A stretch of 64,000 nucleotides of DNA, from positions 1-64,000 of IMG/VR virus record IMGVR_UViG_3300035698_010479. One strand, written 5' to 3'. Under the pieces are notes generated by a model, which was not told where the DNA came from, ran no database searches, and saw only the letters and a list, made by a program, of their open reading frames with translations. Made by a program: the position numbers and the translations under genes. Shown piece by piece: positions 8,706-17,445 of this stretch (position 1 is its first letter; every line of letters begins with the position of its first letter). Source of the DNA: a virus.

Positions 8706-9203
8706 ATGAGTGAATTTAATTCTAAAACTTTATTAGCCTACAGTAAAGATTTTCTAGCAAAATGTGGTTTATCACGTGAATCTTCATTGGAAGAAATAAA
8801 AGATAAAATGATTTGGGGAACTTATGGTAAGCCTGCAGTATTAGCTAACTTTAAATGGGTAAAGATTAAAAACTGCAGTGATGAACATTTATACGCGATT
8901 GCTGAACAACCACATATACCTGAAGCAACAAGGATAATAATTAAATCTATTTTAAACGATAGAATAAACGTAGAGAAATTAATATACACGAGATGGGGCC
9001 GTGTAGGGTATGATGGTGCCTTAGGTGATTATAATGGTTATACTGTACTTGCAATAACAAATTCAGAGCACAGACATGATGACCACCCAGAACAAGTAAT
9101 CTACGTAGGTGATAATAAAAAACTTTGGAGTTTACCATTATCTAAGTGGCCGGGAAATTTAGTACCTGAAGAAGAAGCATTATTATCAGCAAAATTTATT
9201 TAA
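8706..9203 (+). CDS. hypothetical protein, 165 aa
   Basis: ATG 8706 with AAAGGTGTC upstream. A helical N-terminus (LAYSKDFLAKCGLSRE) is followed by a mixed region containing WGTYGKPAVLANFKWVK and a Tyr/Gly-rich middle (GRVGYDGALGDYNGYT). No known family. A structured RNA region follows it directly. Confidence 0.6.
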   Translation: MSEFNSKTLLAYSKDFLAKCGLSRESSLEEIKDKMIWGTYGKPAVLANFKWVKIKNCSDEHLYAIAEQPHIPEATRIIIKSILNDRINVEKLIYTRWGRVGYDGALGDYNGYTVLAITNSEHRHDDHPEQVIYVGDNKKLWSLPLSKWPGNLVPEEEALLSAKFI

Positions 9204-9206
9204 TAT

Positions 9207-9363
9207 TAGAATGTGGCGGAATAAGTAGACGCTAGGAAAGTCGTTTAGAAAAAAGTAATTCGCTTGGCTAATACCCAAGAGGTAGGGATTAACGTACTCT
9301 AACGATGACAAAAGAATCCGAGGCATGTTAAAACCATATATGGTGTAAATCCATATCAGTCTA
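9207..9363 (+). ncRNA. tRNA-Leu-like RNA with an expanded central region
   Basis: TAGAATG at 9207-9213 pairs with CAGTCTA at 9357-9363 (one A-G mismatch). TG, then a GCG/CGC D-stem with a GAATAAGTAGA loop (9216-9232), copies the 5' half of tRNA-Leu. A T-arm TATGG-TGTAAAT-CCATA stands at 9339-9355. About 105 bases, including the hairpin CTTGGctaatacCCAAG, lie where an anticodon arm and variable loop belong, and no clean anticodon loop is seen. It may be a decayed tRNA, a tRNA with an insert, or a tRNA mimic. Confidence 0.5.
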
Positions 9364-9509
9364 TTATTAATTAATAAGGAAAATTAAAAATGAAGGGGGG
9401 GGGGAGATGCTGACTAACCTCAGTAAGATCTTTAGTGGAGGTGGCCACCACACTAAGTAGCTGCAAAGCTGCCTCTCCTGAACTATTTAAAATAAAATAA
9501 TGGAGATTT
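9364..9509 (+). other. leader region with G10 homopolymer and hairpins before the DNA ligase
   Basis: Ten consecutive G stand at 9395-9404, directly after AAGGAAAATTAAAAATG. The ATG at 9390 reads only seven codons with ten G; with eleven G it would read 23. Downstream, GTGG-aggtgg-CCAC and AGC-tgcaaa-GCT hairpins occur before the ligase ATG at 9510. No longer gene is visible. Confidence 0.5.
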
Positions 9510-10634
9510 ATGGACGAAATAATACTATATAAAAAATCAACAAAATCAGATAAGATACAATTTTGGGCAGTAAGTGTAGAGATGTCGGAAAATTTAAACA
9601 GTGCTATACTTGTTAGAAAAGCAGGTTTTTTAAATTTTAAAACAAAAGTAAATTATAAGGTAATTGATAAAGGAACAAACATAGGTAAGAAGAACGAAAA
9701 AACTCCCTATGAGCTAGCAGTGTTTAAAGCTAATAAAATGATAAAAGATCATTATGAGGATAATTATCATTTTTCATTGGATGATATTAATAAACCTATA
9801 GAGTTTATAAAACCAATGTTAGCAGAGCCATTTGACATTACAAAAATAATATTTCCATGTTATGCCCAGCCTAAAATGAATGGTGTTCGTTGTATCTCTT
9901 TAAGACATTTAAATGATCCTACCATGTGGTCAAGGCAGCGAAATGACTACACTGCAATAAAAGAAATAAAACAAGCTGTTGGTAAATATTTTGGGGTTAA
10001 CTCACCAGATGGCGAAATATATAATCCAGACGCAACGTTCCAAGAAATTATAAGGGCAGTAAAGAAAAGAAGCGAAGGCACTAAACATTTAAAAATGTGG
10101 ATATATGATCTAGCTATTCCTGACGTACCATTTTCAGAGCGTAATGCAATGATTATGGATATCTTTGAAACACAAAAAGATAATGGTATACTAGATTACT
10201 TTTTTGAAGTACCTACTGTAACGGTAAATTCATTTGAAGAACTGGATGCTTTACATGATAAATGGGTATTAGAAGGTTTCGAAGGCTTAATCCTTAGATT
10301 ACCTTCAGGACTCTACGAGTTCAACGAAAGAACTTTTAGTTTAATGAAATATAAAAAGTTTGTAGATGAAGAATTTGATATAATTGATTATGCGTGTGAA
10401 GTATGGTACGATGCTTTAAACGAAACATTTAGAGAATTAGTTATATGGAAATGTGTAACAGACGCCGGTGCAACTTTCGATGTTAGACCTGCTGGGTCTT
10501 TTTTATTGAGAGAAAAAGCATATAAAACTGCAGAAAAACAAATAGGTAAACCTTATACTGTTAAATTTCAAAACTATTCAGATGATGGTATACCGATATT
10601 TCCAATAGGACTAGCAATGAGAGATTACGAGTAA
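9510..10634 (+). CDS. ATP-dependent DNA ligase, 374 aa
   Basis: The nucleotidyltransferase signature is present: motif I PKMNGVRC with the adenylated Lys at 122 (Asn in place of the usual Asp of KxDG), motif III-like LKMWIYDLA, motif IV LEGFEGLILR and motif V SLMKYKKF, followed by an OB-like C-terminal third. It joins nicked DNA using ATP. An N-terminal 115-residue extension precedes the catalytic core, as in some phage ligases. An RNA ligase is less likely given the EGFEGLILR form. Confidence 0.8.
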   Translation: MDEIILYKKSTKSDKIQFWAVSVEMSENLNSAILVRKAGFLNFKTKVNYKVIDKGTNIGKKNEKTPYELAVFKANKMIKDHYEDNYHFSLDDINKPIEFIKPMLAEPFDITKIIFPCYAQPKMNGVRCISLRHLNDPTMWSRQRNDYTAIKEIKQAVGKYFGVNSPDGEIYNPDATFQEIIRAVKKRSEGTKHLKMWIYDLAIPDVPFSERNAMIMDIFETQKDNGILDYFFEVPTVTVNSFEELDALHDKWVLEGFEGLILRLPSGLYEFNERTFSLMKYKKFVDEEFDIIDYACEVWYDALNETFRELVIWKCVTDAGATFDVRPAGSFLLREKAYKTAEKQIGKPYTVKFQNYSDDGIPIFPIGLAMRDYE

Positions 10635-10645
10635 AATAAGTAAAG

Positions 10646-10723
10646 TGAGAGGAAAGTACTGGCCTTTTATATTATCTTTAATAGTAAAAATAATATAAGT
10701 AGATTCAATTATCGCTTCTCTCA
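10646..10723 (+). promoter_or_regulatory. nested hairpin in the leader of the CCA-adding enzyme gene
   Basis: TGAGAG at 10646-10651 pairs with CTCTCA at 10718-10723, enclosing a second stem TTATATTAT/ATAATATAA at 10667-10698. It ends 18 bases before the ATG at 10741, so it would fold in the 5' leader and could be a processing site or translational control. Confidence 0.4.
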
Positions 10724-10740
10724 AAACATAGGTAATTAAC

Positions 10741-12069
10741 ATGATTATAGAACAAGAAATTATTGAAAGATTGTCTGGGGCAGGCTACCAAATTTTTATT
10801 GTTGGCGGCGCAATTAGAGACGAAATTTTAGGATTTGAACCACATGACATTGACTTTGCTACCAACGCAAAACCAGATGAAATTATACCATTGTTTAATG
10901 ATAAACATATTGGTATAGTTGGTAAGAGCTTTAAAGTAGTTTTTGTAGAAGGAGTACAAATAGCTACATTTAGAAAAGATACACAGAAGGTATTCTTCAG
11001 TTCCAAATATTGTGAACCTGAATATGCAGACACTATACAAGATGATTTAGCAAGAAGAGATCTTACAATTAACGCTATGGCTAAAAATGCTGTAACTGGA
11101 GAATTCTTTGATCTTTATAGTGGTGTAGAAGATTTAAAAGGAGGTATAATACGTTTAGTAGGAGATCCTATTGAACGTTTACGCCAAGATCCTAATAGAA
11201 TAGTACGGGCTTGTAGAATATTGGCAAAGACTGAGGGATACTTCGCTAAAGAAACTTATGCGGCACTATGTGAGTGTGCTATCTTTATAAAGCGCCACGT
11301 AGAGGCTGAGCGGCTCTGTGAAGAGATTTTGAAAGCTATGGAGGTCAAGACACCCTCATTGTTTTTTAGTGCTCTACACACAATTGGTGCCTTAAAATAC
11401 ATATTCCCTGCAATGGATGACTGCTTCTCACATATTGGTGGTCAATTTCATAAAGAAACAGTAGGTGAGCATTTAATGATGACAGGTGATATTATCTCAC
11501 CTAAATTTCCTATTCTACGGTTAGCTGGTTATCTTCACGACATTGGTAAGCCAAAAGCTTATGAGAAGGAGGGTGATGGTAGTTTCAAAGCTCACGAAGC
11601 TTACGGTGTAAACTTTGCCAGAGGATACTTGAAAAAGTTAAAATTTCCTAATAATATAACAAAAGAAATTCTTGGGTTGATTGACGCTCATATGAGAATA
11701 TGCAGAGGATTGACACCAAAGGGTACAAGAAGACTAAGAGTATATTTAGCTGATTCTGATGTAGACCCTAGAAGCTTTTTAAGATTAAAAATAGCTGATA
11801 GGTCGGCAAACATGTATAGATCTCCAAGCGAGATAGCACCTATAAAAGACTTAATAGTTGGTGCAGGTATCCGCTCTGTTGAACAGCCGGTATTGTCATT
11901 AAAAGATTTAGCTATGTCTGGTGGGGATTTAATTACCGAATTTAATATTCAGCCAGGGCCTGTAGTAGGAAGAATTCATAGAGCACTACTAGAATTTATA
12001 GTAGAAGAAGGTGAGGAGTTTAACACATATGAACAACTCAAGAACAAAGCAGAAGAGTTGTTAAAATAA
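10741..12069 (+). CDS. cca: CCA-adding tRNA nucleotidyltransferase with HD domain, 442 aa
   Basis: Polymerase beta-type head: FIVGGAIRDEILG (residues 18-30), HDIDFAT with the catalytic Asp pair, and RRDLTINAMA near 104, then DPNRIVRACRI. From about residue 225 there is an HD phosphohydrolase domain (GYLHDIGKPKAYEK). Class II enzymes with this build add or repair the 3' CCA of tRNA. None of the tRNA genes in this window encodes CCA, so the enzyme would be needed to mature them; it could also act on the tRNA-like RNAs. A poly(A) polymerase of the same family is the alternative. Confidence 0.85.
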   Translation: MIIEQEIIERLSGAGYQIFIVGGAIRDEILGFEPHDIDFATNAKPDEIIPLFNDKHIGIVGKSFKVVFVEGVQIATFRKDTQKVFFSSKYCEPEYADTIQDDLARRDLTINAMAKNAVTGEFFDLYSGVEDLKGGIIRLVGDPIERLRQDPNRIVRACRILAKTEGYFAKETYAALCECAIFIKRHVEAERLCEEILKAMEVKTPSLFFSALHTIGALKYIFPAMDDCFSHIGGQFHKETVGEHLMMTGDIISPKFPILRLAGYLHDIGKPKAYEKEGDGSFKAHEAYGVNFARGYLKKLKFPNNITKEILGLIDAHMRICRGLTPKGTRRLRVYLADSDVDPRSFLRLKIADRSANMYRSPSEIAPIKDLIVGAGIRSVEQPVLSLKDLAMSGGDLITEFNIQPGPVVGRIHRALLEFIVEEGEEFNTYEQLKNKAEELLK

Positions 12070-12074
12070 TAACT

Positions 12075-12109
12075 ACTGTGTGGGTAGGAAATATTACTAC
12101 TCACACAGT
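12075..12109 (+). terminator. hairpin after the CCA-adding enzyme gene
   Basis: ACTGTGTG at 12075-12082 pairs perfectly with CACACAGT at 12102-12109. No T-run follows, so it may be a processing or stability element rather than a classical terminator. Confidence 0.5.
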
Positions 12110-12129
12110 ATAGCAAAGGAGATATATAG

Positions 12130-12465
12130 ATGGAAGAGAATTCAAAAGTACTATCAGATCCACAATTTCAGGGTTTTACAGAACAAGTTAAGGAATCAAC
12201 TAATAGAATGTTACATAATTTTATAACCATGTTCCTTTTTATTGGCGTATATGAAAAAACAGATGATGTCACAAAAAAACATATACAAGATTTTTTAACA
12301 GTTATTCAAGATGACATTAAAACAATGCATATTAAGAAGTCAACAATAGCATTTGATCTTTCTGAATATCAACTTGACTTACTTAACAAAGAAATAGATA
12401 CTATATTAAAAGGTTGCCTTGAACCAATAACTCGTATGATAAAAAAAGATAAAGTGAAGGATTAA
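12130..12465 (+). CDS. hypothetical helical protein, 111 aa
   Basis: ATG 12130 with AAAGGAG upstream; the stop is one base before the next ATG at 12467. The protein looks entirely helical, with one amphipathic hydrophobic segment (FITMFLFIGVYEK) at about residues 31-43. No recognised family. Confidence 0.6.
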   Translation: MEENSKVLSDPQFQGFTEQVKESTNRMLHNFITMFLFIGVYEKTDDVTKKHIQDFLTVIQDDIKTMHIKKSTIAFDLSEYQLDLLNKEIDTILKGCLEPITRMIKKDKVKD

Positions 12466-12466
12466 C

Positions 12467-12985
12467 ATGGTAAATTATTTCTTTACTGCAGATGAACATT
12501 TCGGACATACAAATATTATTAAGTATACTAATAGACCTTTTAGTAACGTTGACGAAATGAATCATACAATAATATCAAAAAACAATGAAGTAGTTACTAA
12601 TTCTGATGTTGTAATACATGTAGGTGATTTTACATTGGCAAGTAAAGATTTTGCCGCTACCATGATTAAACAACTGAATGGTCAACATATATTCATTGAT
12701 GGCAATCATGATTATTGGTTAGGTGGTAAGAGTAAACAGGTTTGGGAAAAAACGATTAAGGGCCAACATATAGTGTGTTGTCATTTTCCTATGTATAGTT
12801 GGCCAAGATCACATTTTGGTAGCTGGTTATGTTATGGTCATCATCATGGGAACTTCTCAGTACCGTGTAAGGCAGTAGACGTTGGAGTAGATACAAATAA
12901 TTTTTACCCATATTCGTTCGAACAGTTGTCAAAAGTAATGGGAGAAAAACCGATTACTCCTGGTACAATAACCAAGAAGTATTAA
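12467..12985 (+). CDS. calcineurin-like metallophosphoesterase, small form, 172 aa
   Basis: Metal-site motifs in order: FFTADEHFGHTN (residues 4-15, with DEH in place of DxH), HVGDFTLA, DGNHDYW, CCHFPMYSW and CYGHHHGN. The length fits the compact phage and bacterial phosphoesterases. It is distinct from the 244-residue enzyme at 7959, so the phage carries two. Substrate unknown. Confidence 0.9.
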   Translation: MVNYFFTADEHFGHTNIIKYTNRPFSNVDEMNHTIISKNNEVVTNSDVVIHVGDFTLASKDFAATMIKQLNGQHIFIDGNHDYWLGGKSKQVWEKTIKGQHIVCCHFPMYSWPRSHFGSWLCYGHHHGNFSVPCKAVDVGVDTNNFYPYSFEQLSKVMGEKPITPGTITKKY

Positions 12986-13004
12986 AAATAAGAATTGTGG
13001 TGTT

Positions 13005-13033
13005 TTGGGGGATAGTGGTACTGGTTGTTTGGG
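13005..13033 (+). repeat. G-rich leader element, copy 2
   Basis: TTGGGGGATAGTGGTACTGG and the following TTGTTT match the copy at 3811-3840 (about 26 of 30). It lies about 50 bases upstream of ATG 13080 and is open in frame to it. Confidence 0.5.
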
Positions 13034-13079
13034 ATGGGTACTGCTAAAGTTATCAAAATTAAAAGGGTTGTTTATTACA

Positions 13080-13886
13080 ATGAAAGCCAAATTACTAACG
13101 GGTGGGTATAGGGTGGGTAGTGTATATGGTGGTGCAGGGGTATATTGGGCGTTTGTAAAAAAAACAGACGAAGGTTATATAGCACTTCATGACACGATGT
13201 CATGTAAAGATTATTCTCATGAAATTATATGTAACACAGTACATAATGCAGTAATATTATCAAATGGTGTAGCAAAAGTACTACCTATTGATTTAGAAAA
13301 ATTACAAATGTTACTATGTGTTAATTGTAAAGATAATAGTTTAGATACAAAAAAAGATGAATGTAAGGAAATATTATACGCTGCAAAAAAACTATTCAGT
13401 GATATAGAAACAGCATGTAAATTACCAAAAACTTTAATACAAGAAGTTGAACTGGTTGGTGGAGCTGAACAAACAAATAAAAGATATTTCATTATTACTA
13501 TGAAAAAACATATTGTAGAATCACCAGTTCTACTACATTCATTGCTTGCTTTACTTAGAACCGCTATAGTTGTTAGAATCGTTCTCACAAAAGAGAATGT
13601 AGTAAATAGCTTTGAAAATAAATATGCTAAAGACTCTGGCATATTATATAAACTATTTAAATCTGGTACACTTGAACGCTTATTAAGTGAACATAAGAAT
13701 ATATTCACAGAAGTAATTGACTTAAAAAAAGTGTACCCTGAAAAAAGTGAGTGTGGTTGTAGTTATCACAGTGGTTTTGGTCCCGTAGCACTGTATTCCA
13801 GACATCTATGTTCTGTCTGGTACAGTAAAATTTTATATAAATTAATTGATGATAATAACTTGGATTTCAAAGATGCTAGACAATAA
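13080..13886 (+). CDS. hypothetical protein of the PV-x-L-x-x-Y family, 268 aa
   Basis: ATG 13080, preceded by AAAGGG; an in-frame TTG at 13005 would add 25 residues. A Gly-rich beta N-terminus (GGYRVGSVYGGAGVYW) is followed by a mostly helical body. Near the C-terminus, GFGPVALYSRHLCSVW resembles the SPVLISLYTLIIRL segment of the protein at 15859 and APVALFMFYAEI in the one at 22503, so these may be paralogues. The family has no known role that I can name. Confidence 0.6.
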   Translation: MKAKLLTGGYRVGSVYGGAGVYWAFVKKTDEGYIALHDTMSCKDYSHEIICNTVHNAVILSNGVAKVLPIDLEKLQMLLCVNCKDNSLDTKKDECKEILYAAKKLFSDIETACKLPKTLIQEVELVGGAEQTNKRYFIITMKKHIVESPVLLHSLLALLRTAIVVRIVLTKENVVNSFENKYAKDSGILYKLFKSGTLERLLSEHKNIFTEVIDLKKVYPEKSECGCSYHSGFGPVALYSRHLCSVWYSKILYKLIDDNNLDFKDARQ

Positions 13887-14709
13887 TGATTTTAAATATA
13901 TTTTGCCAAAAAATCCACCATATAGCGTAACTTATGGTTTATACACAGAACTTACTAAATACCCATGGAATAGTATTAAAAACCCATACGTTGACCTTAC
14001 ACCTTTTACAATGAAGGGTACTGCGAATATGCACGTAACAGTACAAAATACATGTTTTTCCAACTTGGGTTATACCTTGAAACAAAAAGGATGTGATACT
14101 CATAACAGAATTGTATATACATTTGAGCCACATAAAATTATTACAAAACAAGAGAGTTTACGTTGGTTGATCTTGGCAAAAAAGAATAAGCTTCTTCCAA
14201 GATATGCTAATGTAAAAAGAATAGTAGAGAAAAATAATGTAATTTTTGATATAAGTAACATTAATTTTAACCTATTGTACACATATCTTGCCACTGTGCG
14301 GATGATAGTAGAAGAACCTAACTTTGTAAGAAATGCATTAGTACTTATTGATAAGTACAAAGTAAATTATTTTGTGGCAATAGTAGCAGCGTCATACTTA
14401 GGTTTCCATAATTTTGGACACTCATTTTTTAGTCCAACAAATACTTATCCAGCAGTAACTAAAGCAAATTCACTTAATAGGATACAGCTGCGTGTTATAC
14501 TTGGTATGTATAGGTTTATACAAGCTAATGGACCAGATAATGCGAAAAATAGTAAACATTTTTCAGCGACAAGTAAGATATCTAGTATGTCATCTATTAA
14601 AAAAGAACTAGAACTTAAAAAATTAATAGGCTTGAATGTAGATAGTGTACTATATGCTAAAACTGACACAGATGCTGAAAAAGAACTAGAAGCTATATGG
14701 GGTAAATAA
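13873..14709 (+). CDS. hypothetical protein, 278 aa
   Basis: ATG 13873 lies within the last codons of the previous gene; an in-frame TTG ATG at 13846 would add nine residues. No Cys cluster or membrane span. Hydrophobic helices at about residues 145-185 (VAIVAASYLGFHNFGHSFF) recall the helical core of its neighbours. Its stop overlaps the next ATG (TAATG at 14707-14711). Function unknown. Confidence 0.6.
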   Translation: MLDNNDFKYILPKNPPYSVTYGLYTELTKYPWNSIKNPYVDLTPFTMKGTANMHVTVQNTCFSNLGYTLKQKGCDTHNRIVYTFEPHKIITKQESLRWLILAKKNKLLPRYANVKRIVEKNNVIFDISNINFNLLYTYLATVRMIVEEPNFVRNALVLIDKYKVNYFVAIVAASYLGFHNFGHSFFSPTNTYPAVTKANSLNRIQLRVILGMYRFIQANGPDNAKNSKHFSATSKISSMSSIKKELELKKLIGLNVDSVLYAKTDTDAEKELEAIWGK

Positions 14710-15167
14710 TGTTTAAAGAAGATTTGAAACAAATTAGAGTCGGTACAACCAAAGTAATATGTAAGGATTATGATGAAAATCCTAAGTACGGTTGGTCTGA
14801 TGGTGACATGGATGAAATGATAGGCAAGGAGTTGATAGTACGTGATCTAGCTATAGACGGAGTTATTTTAAGTCATCCTAATGGACGCACCTATACATTT
14901 CATCACTCAATAATAGAGATGGTGGACAACCCAGCGTGTTTTTTTGAGACAGTCATTAACAATACTAAATTAAACTGTATTAACAGTATAGATTTATCTT
15001 TTTTTGAACGTCATTGTATTTATGATGACTATCAAAACATTAAAAGATTAAATAAATCAAAAAGAACTTTGGAATTAACGGCAGAAATGTTAAAAACAAT
15101 TCAACAGCAATGTCCTAGAGTTTTAGGTACTATGTTAAGTAATAACAAATTAAGGAAAATGGGCTAA
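14709..15167 (+). CDS. hypothetical protein with SH3/KOW-like N-terminus, 152 aa
   Basis: Residues 10-75 (RVGTTKVICKDYDENPKYGW, then IGKELIVRDL and an HP-N-G turn) look like a small SH3-type barrel similar to that in the protein at 22503. The C-terminal half is charged and helical. No family can be named with certainty. The start is coupled to the previous stop. Confidence 0.55.
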   Translation: MFKEDLKQIRVGTTKVICKDYDENPKYGWSDGDMDEMIGKELIVRDLAIDGVILSHPNGRTYTFHHSIIEMVDNPACFFETVINNTKLNCINSIDLSFFERHCIYDDYQNIKRLNKSKRTLELTAEMLKTIQQQCPRVLGTMLSNNKLRKMG

Positions 15168-15170
15168 AAA

Positions 15171-15398
15171 ATGCATGATGAAATGGACTATGAAGAGGAT
15201 ACTAGCAAACGATATGAAATTAACAAAAAATATCCTAAAGCTAGAGACCAAGAAAAAAAAATCAGAAATCCAGTTAGCAAGGGAAGTGTACGGTCACAAG
15301 GTAAAGAGGCATTAAAAAGATATGTTGATATTTACACTATAGGTAATGTAGATAATGAAGACATGGATGACTTTGACTACTTTGATAATGGTGAATAG
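15171..15398 (+). CDS. small charged protein, 75 aa
   Basis: Highly charged: an acidic start (MHDEMDYEEDTSKRYE), a Lys/Arg-rich middle and an acidic end (DNEDMDDFDYFDNGE). Probably disordered. No motif, and no assignment possible. Confidence 0.5.
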   Translation: MHDEMDYEEDTSKRYEINKKYPKARDQEKKIRNPVSKGSVRSQGKEALKRYVDIYTIGNVDNEDMDDFDYFDNGE

Positions 15399-15422
15399 AA
15401 CTGTTTAAAGAGGGAATCTGAA

Positions 15423-15854
15423 ATGTATGAACTGCTTTCTGCACTTGATATAAAAGAGTTTAGAGACACTGTATTGCCAATAGTAAAAAGAGATACAAAA
15501 ATACCACAAGTGAAAGAAGAAAAACCATTTAAAGTATTTGTTGGTAAACACAACAGAATAGCACAAGAAGAATCTGTTATACTAAGTGGTATTCTTACTA
15601 CTCATATGAAAACACTAATTATAAAATTCTTAATACCAAAAGCTGAAGATCGTATAAAACACGAACAGGGGGCTTATTTAACATTCTGTGAAATGTTATT
15701 AGAAAATTTTTCTCTTATGGTAAAAGATAAGCGTCTTGAATCATTATTGGTACATACAAATGACAATACAGTGTTGGAAGCGTTATTAAAAAATAATTTT
15801 GAGATAACAAAAACAAAAAATAATTTCTATAAGGCATTTAAATTACTAAATTAA
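15423..15854 (+). CDS. hypothetical protein, 143 aa
   Basis: ATG 15423. The fold looks alpha/beta with a conserved-looking LVHTNDNTVLEALLKNN near the end. The next gene follows after four bases. No recognised domain. Confidence 0.55.
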   Translation: MYELLSALDIKEFRDTVLPIVKRDTKIPQVKEEKPFKVFVGKHNRIAQEESVILSGILTTHMKTLIIKFLIPKAEDRIKHEQGAYLTFCEMLLENFSLMVKDKRLESLLVHTNDNTVLEALLKNNFEITKTKNNFYKAFKLLN

Positions 15855-15858
15855 TATT

Positions 15859-17445
15859 ATGAAACAATTAAAAATAAAAATTATCCCGTTCGAAACAGAC
15901 AAGCATTTGAGTGAGATTTATCAGACATCTAAAATTACGTTTGCTTTTTTGTCAGCACCCAGAGATGGTAGTATGCAATGTCATCAATTTGTAAAGTGTA
16001 GGGATTTTTTACAAGATGCTATACGGGCACAGATAACCAAAAAACCAGGAAAAATTTATGGTTTTGAGTTTGATAGTACTAAAAATCCACCAATTGATAA
16101 CAGAAAAACTAGGATGATAGTACGTAGTACGATGCCCGAAAAAGATTTTAGTGTTGTTATGGAAAGAGCAGAAAAGTTACTACATCATTACGAGCATATG
16201 GCAGGTGTGGTTGCTTCTTCTGTGTACACGTATAATTCCGGTTATGTACTATGTAGTTCTAATTTTTGGATGTACTCACCAGTATTAATTTCACTTTACA
16301 CACTGATTATACGCCTAGCAGAATACGATATTAATTTTACAAAATTTGATAATGCAAGTTTATTAACTGCATTTGAATTATTGGCTGCTTCGGATAGTAC
16401 ATCAAATGAAGTAGAATACCTTAGAAAAATTCAAAAATACATACATAAAATTGTAACCAACTATCACTATGTATTTGAAAAAGATAAGAACAATAATTAT
16501 GACTCTCTATATTTTAAAGATATAACTATTTCATCATTTCACAATGACTCAGGTGTAGTAGGCCTATGTACAGCTATTATTAAATCCAAAATACAATTTG
16601 ATAGTTATACAAGACTTCAAGAAGCATTAACGAATGACATAGATAGAATTAATGACTTACCAGTAGTTGTATGTGGTAAGTATGGTGCTGTTGGTAGTTA
16701 CTATGCACCAAACAGTTGGCAATTCAGTGTTGCAAACTCAACAAACGAGCACATGTCTGCCGTAATTAACTTTTCCAAATGTAGAGAGCAACTAACAAAA
16801 CTGTTTGGTAAAATTGTGAAAGATACTACATTCGAAAAATTAAGTGTATTGGTTGGGATTGATGGTATTTTTGACGATGCACAGAGATTACTGAAACATA
16901 AAAAAGAAATGTTCTTTGCAAAAAGAGTATTGAACTTCATAGAAGCAAAGCATGGTATAAAGAAAACAACTATTACTACAATATGTTTAAAAGTTATAGG
17001 TACTAGGCGTAAACATTATGCCTGGTTATTGACTAGTAGTCTTGAATGGTCTAATAGTCCAGTAATGCTAAGTTTGTACGCTCTTATTATCCGAGCAGCT
17101 GCTAATTATTTCTCTTATTCAGGTATTGAATATAAAGAAATAAATGAAAAGAACTTTAAAACAATATGTAAATTTAGACGTACAGGCTCTTTACAAACCA
17201 GTAAAGATTGGGTATTACTAGATTCATTTAATAAACAAATAAATAACATAATTGAAAAAAGGAAAGAGCTGTTTGTTGATAACAATATTACAATACAAGA
17301 TAACTACTTTGTATCTAAAGAAAAAGCAGCAACCCTTGTATACGCTAATGCTACATTTAGTACTATTGGTGTGGCATCTTTACTAAATAAATGTCATATT
17401 GACACAAAACTACAAGAAAAATGTATGGAGTTAAAGGTATGTTAA
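15859..17445 (+). CDS. hypothetical protein with two copies of a PV-x-L-x-L-Y module, 528 aa
   Basis: Two halves share a repeated segment: SPVLISLYTLIIRLAEY near residue 141 and SPVMLSLYALIIRAAANY near residue 396. Each is preceded by a stretch ending in C-S/T-S-x-x-W and followed by a helical region and a Gly-Val segment (NDSGVVGLCTAII against FSTIGVASLLN). This points to an internal duplication of a roughly 250-residue module. Single copies appear to exist at 13080 and 22503. No known function; the clustering suggests a lineage-specific family, perhaps structural. Confidence 0.6.
   Translation: MKQLKIKIIPFETDKHLSEIYQTSKITFAFLSAPRDGSMQCHQFVKCRDFLQDAIRAQITKKPGKIYGFEFDSTKNPPIDNRKTRMIVRSTMPEKDFSVVMERAEKLLHHYEHMAGVVASSVYTYNSGYVLCSSNFWMYSPVLISLYTLIIRLAEYDINFTKFDNASLLTAFELLAASDSTSNEVEYLRKIQKYIHKIVTNYHYVFEKDKNNNYDSLYFKDITISSFHNDSGVVGLCTAIIKSKIQFDSYTRLQEALTNDIDRINDLPVVVCGKYGAVGSYYAPNSWQFSVANSTNEHMSAVINFSKCREQLTKLFGKIVKDTTFEKLSVLVGIDGIFDDAQRLLKHKKEMFFAKRVLNFIEAKHGIKKTTITTICLKVIGTRRKHYAWLLTSSLEWSNSPVMLSLYALIIRAAANYFSYSGIEYKEINEKNFKTICKFRRTGSLQTSKDWVLLDSFNKQINNIIEKRKELFVDNNITIQDNYFVSKEKAATLVYANATFSTIGVASLLNKCHIDTKLQEKCMELKVC

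Noticed and set aside
9207-9363. tmRNA-like molecule
   Set aside because: It has a D-stem of tRNA-Leu type, which tmRNA lacks, and no credible tag reading frame.
13217-13708. Long minus-strand frame of 163 codons
   Set aside because: It lies wholly opposite a good + strand gene, in a window where every supported gene is on the + strand. Its Ser/Ile/Leu-rich text is the usual shadow of AT-rich coding.
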